In this document: positions 57,657 through 64,000 of the stretch, piece after piece
Layout: each line of letters starts with the position of its first letter
How positions within the stretch are numbered: the stretch's first letter is position 1
Source: Batillaria attramentaria
Lineage: Eukaryota > Mollusca > Gastropoda > Batillariidae
Length of the DNA stretch: 64,000 bases
Reading direction: 5' to 3'
NCBI GenBank assembly: GCA_018292915.2
Contig: JACVVK020000322.1
Location: 1-64,000 of the forward strand
Program-made: the position numbers and the translations under genes
The notes under the pieces: model-generated
What the model saw: only the letters and a program-made list of their open reading frames with translations
Told to the model about the DNA's origin: nothing
The model's database searches: none

Positions 57657-59939
57657 TATAATTATGTTCTAGGGCCTGCCTCCACCCTCCACAGCTTAAT
57701 TTTTTTGTTTGTGTGTGTGTTTGTTTTTTCAGCGAAACGGTGTCAGTCATCCGAAATGCTTATGTGCAACACCGACTCCTCTGGAATCCTTACACCCTTA
57801 TGGGTTTCAGCGGCTGAGACAATTAGCTACCCAAAAGCTTGTCTCTTTGATTCCCCACCCCCACCCCCTCGCCCGCCACACACACACACACGTCTGCTTC
57901 CCTCCTTCCCAAACCCGTTTCTCTCGCACTGATCAAACAAAAACAAAACAAAAAAAAAGTGACCAAAGTTCGTCTCCTGGGGAGGAGGGATCTGATACTT
58001 CGCGTTTTCGCGAACACTCATTAACCTTCCCTCCCCCCCCCCCCATCCTCCCCCAGGCCCCATTTCTCCAGTTCGGAAATCAGCCCGGCGAAAAATCGAG
58101 TGCTCGGCTCTGGTGCTCAGGCCACCTCAGTTTTGAGTAGGATTATTCGGGCTGAATTCTGAACTGTTTTGCGCCACGTACAGTATAAACAAAAAGCAAC
58201 AGCAAGAACAAGAACAACAAAGTTCCTTCTAAACTGATCTTGAACTCTGTCGGTTAATAGGGGCAAATGGGTGGGGGGGGGGGGGGGCATGTACTTGTAG
58301 CGGAAAATAGAGCTCAAATGTCCGATGCACAGAAACAGGTTGTTCGACTGGGCTTTTCATCCTTACTTGCCAAAGATCAGTAACTGAACCCAAGCTGGTA
58401 TACAACATCCAATAAGGAGTGGAACTATATACATGTAGTGGAGATAAACCTTAAGAGGAAGCGGTCGGAGTGGGTATGGGGACTCGGAAGGGGGGAGGGG
58501 GGAGAAGGGCGACAACATAGGGGTGAACAGAAGGGGGGTAGGGGGATAGAAAGTACAGCAAAATCGTGGGAAGGGAAGGGAAGGGAAGGGGCGGAGGGTG
58601 GGGGGGGGTGAACTATGTGTACAGTGTGAAACAGTTACAGGCAGCAGCTCCTTATGCTTTGATATAATATTGTTACCTCAAAAGCATCAGATGTTGAACC
58701 GAACACGTTGATTGCTTAATGCCACTAACTCATATATCTGAGAGGAAGTCAGTGTGGTCACGTAAATACTGGATGACCACGAAAAGGCCAAGGGTAGAAC
58801 ACAAACCACGTGTAGTGATCGGCTTACATGTTCTTACCTGGGGCAGGTAACCGGCTTCATTGTAGGCCCCGCTTCAGTCAGTGAGAGGTGTCCTCCTGGC
58901 ATGACTCACTCGTCTCAGTGCTACCAGTCAATAAATCGACACAGGCCCATATCACTGGATCTCTCCCACACTAAACTGCTGAGCGCATGTAGAATATCCA
59001 ACACCCACGCACAAACCCGGCTACACTGATTGTGGTTTTGTTACAGCGAAAACGCTGCTTTCCAGAGACCATCCACTTTCGCAGAAACAAGCAGGAAGTA
59101 GACTGCAGAGTACAAAATAACACACAACCTACCCGAGGGCTGTGTCCCTTACTCGTTGAGCAACTTTCTGCGGGGCGGAGGTTCGGGTGCTGTACACGCG
59201 CACAACTTGGACATGCACGAACCGACCGCTGACACAACTTGAAGGATGCACGACTGAAGGATGTGACTGATGAGAAACGTCAGTCCTCATTAGGGATGTG
59301 TGTCTCTGCTCTGTGTCAATGTACACGATGAATCAACAGCGAAGCACATTCATTCATTCACAAGCCCTTTCCTATTCGCGTGTCGCCTGCTTACCGGAGA
59401 AACGACACTCGGGCATGTCAACAAGGATAGCGAAGCACAGCCCGCTGATTGGCCAAGCAGGGATGTCACTGCGCATGACCGCGTACACGTTTGTGACCCA
59501 CTTTGGCAGAGCAGACGACACTCGGTTAGTCCTCGTGTTGTAGGAATATGCAAATCGCGCACAAGTTGGGCGGCGGGGCTGACCTTAGTGTTTACGGCGA
59601 GTGTAAGATACAAAGTGTTTACGCGTTCTGTTTAATGTGACAGGCAATGGGCGGGCTTTACTCTGGTGTATATTGCCCCCATCGAGGCTCGAGCTTTGTC
59701 TGGCTGTCAACTTGACATACGCTATATCTCGGTGAAACTCGGAATGACAAAATAGCACACACACACACACACACACACACCATGCACACGCGGAACGAGC
59801 CACTGTCATGCTCGCTCGTATACATTCACATCAAAAACTGAGTGGGAGCCCTTTGGTCGGCGGTTGATACATGGTGTGACGTGGTGTTTTTTCCAGTCGG
59901 TTCAGTTAAAGAGCACGTAGCTATAAAATGTGGGGTGTG

Positions 59940-61310
59940 GGGTAAATTTATATTACTAACTGAAAGCTATTTCTTAGTTTCATCGCATGAAAAACGAACC
60001 TTGCCAATGTGTCAATGCGTCTTGGGTTCTTTGTATTCAAAATCACCATCCTTTGGTGACTGAAAATGATGCAAATCAAAAGAATCTCCCAGAACTCTGA
60101 CTCTAATATCTGTGTAGACTGGACATGGTAACAAGAAATGTTTATCGTCTTCAGTCGCAGATTTGCGTTGCGGGCACATCACTGGCTTCAACATAACGAA
60201 GCTTGTTTGCCTATGATGGTAGCGGCAACCCGATTCAGAACTCTATGTATTTGAGCGAATTACAGGCGTTTGAAGCACATCGAAGCATTTCTTGCGTCCT
60301 GGAGCAGTCTCAAAGGATTTGTACACAGTGTATCTTTTGCTATCTTCCATGCAAACCCTTGCAGAAACAGTCCGTGAGTTTTAGTTCAGATAGGAATAGA
60401 CTCTCGTCAACAACACCTTAATTCATTCCACTAGACGTGTGCAAAACCATCAAGTCACTATGACACCCAGTTTTCCAGTCCTTTTTCGTTCATGTTCACC
60501 ATCATGCAATATGCCGTCTTAACGCACCTGCTGTTCAGTGGTGAGTTTTGTCAGTCAGGCAATACCTAATGCATTTTATTGTTGCTGTCACCTACAGCGG
60601 GTAGCTACCGAGTTCTCCGTAGATCAGCTGGTTTTGAGTCTGTGGCGAAACCTTCAATAAACGTTAACATGCGTACGTATGGATATTTTCTGTCAGAGAG
60701 GGGTCTAAACAACCCCAGAATTTAGTGCCATACATCAGCATGAGGACACTTTGAGCGTCAAACAGCTTTGAAGAAAATAGAAACATCGTTGCAGCCTATG
60801 TTCCACAGCGTTCTGAAAATTTCTACACATAAGCGTTTTGCCTTTGTTATTATGTCCTCAAGGGAAATCCTCAAACATCATAAACGAGTGGAGAAGGTTA
60901 AACTAATAAATTTGTAGCTGTTGGCGACTTCATTCAACTTATCACTATAGAACAAATTTCCTCCTTTATATCCGCCATATCTGAACACAACGATCTTACT
61001 TGGATTTTTTTCCAGGTTGACCACCAGTTGATGGTGTTCAGAAACAGAATGCAAAACGTTCAGCTGATTTTGCAAACCGATGGGGGTTGTCGATATCAGT
61101 CAAGGCGATGATATCACTGGTACACATCAAAACAAAAATCTATGTCGCACCCGGGATAAGTTGGACCCTATTCCTATCTTTTGTGATTAATTCTGACGCT
61201 AGTTCATTTATGAGAAACGAGAACAAAATCGGACACGCCAAGTAGCCTTGTTCTAAGCCTTGGACCGGAGGCATTTAACTTGAAGTAGTCGGTGAGATGC
61301 TGTCACTGTG
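59940..61310 (-). pseudogene. Decayed non-LTR retrotransposon (reverse transcriptase fragment)
   Basis: On the minus strand, 61075-60878 encodes QNQLNVL...LVVNLEKNPSKIVVFRYGG, the segment that follows the RT catalytic loop in LINE elements. 60194-60012 encodes CPQRKSATEDDKHFLLPCP, the C-terminal zinc-knuckle region. Upstream, the expected YADD box is disrupted (TSDIIAL in another frame), stops and frameshifts are frequent, and the knuckle has lost a cysteine. It is inactive; the clade (Jockey/CR1/L1-like) cannot be decided by eye. Confidence 0.7.
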
Positions 61311-61666
61311 CATGTGTCTAAGTGATGTGATGATAGAAACCACGAAAACAGCTCAAAACTGACGACTGATCTGTGGGCATGAAAATCATAGTCCCTGAGT
61401 TCTACAACAGTGATTTGGAAACTGCTTTGGAAATGTTCAGCCCACCAAATTTGAAAAATAAATGGAATTCTAAATTCCGAAATTTAAATAGCTGAGCTGA
61501 CCTTTCGCACCACGTGATTGTAATGTGTTTATGTCAAGTGTGTGAGAGAATGCGTGTGATTCACGTGAGCGTGCGTGTTGGATTCAGTTCGCGGCGCTTT
61601 GAGCCGATTCAGGAAATTGGGTAAAGCGCCTATACAATACTTATTATTATTATTATTCACTATTAG

Positions 61667-61760
<94 letters not shown>
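61667..61760. repeat. (CA)n(TA)n microsatellite
   Basis: A CA run to 61692, then about 34 TA units. Confidence 0.95.
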
Positions 61761-61763
<3 letters not shown>

Positions 61764-62159
61764 AAGTAGGAACAAAGGCGTCGCCGGCTAAAGCCGAAAA
61801 CATGCGCTCAATCAGGTTAATTTGAAAGTAGAGGAGGTAAGTAAATATGTGGGGGTTATGCTGTTTAGCAAGTCAGATTCGTGTCAAAGCACTGACCGTT
61901 AATAACGTGGCAAAGCGACAAAAGCATTCTCTGCCTTTTACGAATTATACATGTACTCAATTATTCATGTACCGAGCTCGAAGAACGGAAGGGAGGCAAT
62001 AAAATATGCCCAATTACTGCTACCGCGGTTGCTTCCCATGTGATTCATGCGCTCGAAGGGCTGACTCACAAAACGGTCATGCGACGACTTCCTCGATGGC
62101 AGAATTCTCGAAGTGCTGTTGTACATGACTTTATTTCAATGGATATGCTGCGATGGGAG

Positions 62160-62320
62160 GGGAGCCGGGGTGGTCGAATGGTAGAGCGTTGGACTTCTAA
62201 TGCTCGGATCGTGAGTTCGATCCCGGCTAGGGCCAAATATTGGTGCTGGCTTTTTCATCGTTGCCCCGTCTTTGATATCACCCTATGTGGTGGAAAAGGA
62301 CGTTAAACCCCCACCCACCA
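62160..62320 (+). repeat. tRNA-derived SINE, copy 9
   Basis: Close to copy 2: gtggtcgaatggtagagcg, ggacttctaatg, gagttcgatcccggc, then gatatcaccctatgtggtgg and aaggacgttaaaccccc. Confidence 0.85.
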
Positions 62321-62486
62321 CCCACCCACCCGCTGCGGTGGGAAAAGCGTATACGCGCTCCGTCACATCTCTTCGAGTCCTTCCCAGCTAACGTCTTTGA
62401 GTGAAACCCTTCCAGAGTCTCAGTGTCTAGTTCACAATGACTGTTTGACCCCCCCCCCCCTCCCCCGCCCTACTCTCCTTGGTCAG

Positions 62487-62527
<41 letters not shown>

Positions 62528-63214
62528 CGCGCTCGCGCGCATGTGTGTGAAAACCGTCACATTATTTTATTTATACGACATGTACCGCATACAGTTATCA
62601 GTTTCCATGCCGTTGCCGGTCATGGTGCATTTTAAAACGCCGATGCCAAAAAGCTAATGCAATTCCGATTTTTCTCTCTAGCACACAAGCCGTCTTGCAA
62701 TCCGCAGACATCACCAACTGATTTCCGTTGCAGCATCTGCCAGTCTCGATTTTTGTTTTGTTTCTTTGTTTTGTTTTGTTTTTGATTTGTTTGTTTACGA
62801 AGCATCCTTACGGAAATCATTTATCTTTTGGGCTCGACGTTGTTTTGGAATCAGCTATTTTAAAGGGCAGGTTATGGATGAGATGTCATTCTTACACGAG
62901 TGCCACCAAAACAAATCTCTCTTGACACGAATCTAAATCTGCAGACAAATGCTGAGTTATTTCTTCTTCTCCATATCACAGAGTATCATCGAGAGACAAT
63001 GAAGGAACGAACGGATGGACTTTCTTTTTCAACAAAATAGGTTTCACCATACTTTTTCAGCCAACACAAAAACCCAAACAAACAAGAAACGAACAAACAA
63101 ACAAACAAACAGCAAAGAAAGAAAGAAACAAACAACCCCCAAACACAACAACAAAACTATAAAAAAAATCCCACAGACAAACAAAGAAACAACAAAAAGC
63201 CAGCAAAACAAACA

Positions 63215-63288
63215 AACATATAATAATAATAATAATGAATTGTACATATATAACGCAAAATTCGGAGTACGCTCATATCAACAAATAT

Positions 63289-63343
<55 letters not shown>

Positions 63344-63545
63344 CACACACAGAGCAGGTGAATGAGGAGGAGGCAAGTGGGCCTAGTCGAAAGCCAGCCG
63401 GAACAGATGCGTTTTCAAGTCAGACTAGAAACGATCTATGTCCGACTGGTCTCTCAGGCCGGCAGGTAGTGCGTTCCAGAGTGACGGGGCAGCAAAGCTA
63501 AACGCGCGCTCACCAACTGTTCTGAGGTTTCGACGAGGAATTTTC
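63215..63545. repeat. Dispersed (AAT)n-headed repeat
   Basis: Begins (AAT)n then attgtacatatataacgc, is interrupted by an ACGC/AC microsatellite (63286-63350) and continues with cagatgcgttttcaagtcag and agtgcgttccagagtgacgg. Similar (AAT)n heads or tails occur at 4557, 7200 and 61640. I believe this type is common in mollusc genomes, but I cannot name the family. Confidence 0.55.
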
Positions 63546-63714
63546 AATAGTTTTTTTTAGAAGAAGAACGAAGAAGAACAAACAAACAAAACCAACCAAC
63601 CACAACAAAAACACACCACAACAAAAACAAACAACAAACCAAAAGAAAACAAAGACCAAACAACAAACAAACAAAAACATCACAAACGTCAGTTACAGTA
63701 CTGGCTTTGTACAA

Positions 63715-63749
<35 letters not shown>

Positions 63750-64000
63750 CGCGCGCGCTCTCTGGCTTCCTGTATCGTGTTTCACGTGCAAGCCTAAGCA
63801 CACGCAGTCCTTCACATGCAGTGTTGATCTATCTGTCCATCGGTGCATGTATAAAACGTCATGTGGCGGCGCCCACCCCTTGTCAGATGTTGCTGCTGCT
63901 GCTGCTGTTGCTGTCAACTCACAGGACATCTTTCACAGGTGGGTGTTTTTGCTTCAGTTGCTTTGCTTTTGAGTTATTTGCAGACATTGAACAGACGTCT

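Larger units (their letters stand above)
55669..59930. other. Upstream region of the Death-SH2 gene
   Basis: Probable promoter and 5' region of the minus-strand gene, with one SINE (56300-56467), a (GGT)n(GT)n array ending in a G homopolymer (57538-57656) and several G-rich tracts (58274-58287, 58490-58610). No coding exon was recognised; a non-coding first exon cannot be excluded. Confidence 0.45.
61311..64000. other. Right flank, repeat-rich
   Basis: Holds an (ATT)n-tailed repeat end (about 61590-61657), a CA/TA microsatellite (61667-61760), a SINE (62160-62320), a GT run (62487-62523), a dispersed-repeat copy (about 63215-63545) and a GA run (63719-63747). No gene was recognised. Confidence 0.5.

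Noticed and set aside
57132..57932. 266-codon plus-strand open frame
   Set aside because: The middle is translated (GGT)n(GT)n and poly-G; no homology or splice support.

Overview
This is a 64 kb window of animal nuclear DNA, most likely from a mollusc and probably a marine gastropod. The evidence is: intron-rich genes with GT-AG splice sites, introns from 150 bp to 12 kb, animal-specific protein domains, dense (CA)n/(GT)n microsatellites, unusually many long G or C homopolymers, and a repeated tRNA-derived SINE. The species assignment is inference. No bacterial operons, CRISPR arrays, phage genes or rRNA genes were seen.

Two protein-coding genes can be assembled, and they are convergent (tail to tail). 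Gene 1 (+ strand, 3627-26415, 21 coding exons, 1648 codons before the stop) is an FGD5/FGD6-type RhoGEF. It has a long proline-rich disordered N-terminus, then DH, PH, FYVE and a second PH domain. It is expected to act as a Cdc42-family exchange factor on PI3P-rich membranes. Gene 2 (- strand, 55668-37809, seven coding exons, 1038 codons) is the most interesting item. It has an N-terminal Death domain of MyD88/IRAK style, a short unrecognised beta-rich segment, about 700 residues of disordered sequence with tyrosine docking motifs (YMDM, YVNH, YVDV and others), and a C-terminal SH2 domain in which the usual pTyr-binding arginine is apparently tryptophan. I know of no standard family with this Death-docking-SH2 layout.

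Layout: 1-3626 is upstream DNA with one SINE. 3627-26415 is the FGD gene. 26416 to about 30340 is its probable 3'UTR, containing a large GT array and a 43-bp tandem repeat carrying AATAAA. 30417-30940 is a minisatellite fused to a terminal-inverted-repeat element. 31 to 33.7 kb is intergenic. About 33.7-37.8 kb is the probable 3'UTR of the Death-SH2 gene. 37.8-55.7 kb is that gene, with a 12 kb first intron full of transposon relics. 55.7-64 kb is upstream or intergenic DNA, including a decayed non-LTR retrotransposon at about 60-61.3 kb on the - strand.

The non-coding DNA is an archive of small mobile elements. It holds nine copies or fragments of one tRNA-derived SINE and two short TIR elements with perfect 9-bp target duplications (MULE-like). 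There are also two TTAA-flanked elements, one of them a 78-bp near-perfect palindrome; a pogo/Tigger-like MITE with TA ends; a pair of about 283-bp TIR elements; and two further dispersed repeat families shared between introns. Both proteins look like signalling or adaptor proteins. Nothing in the sequence shows that they act together.
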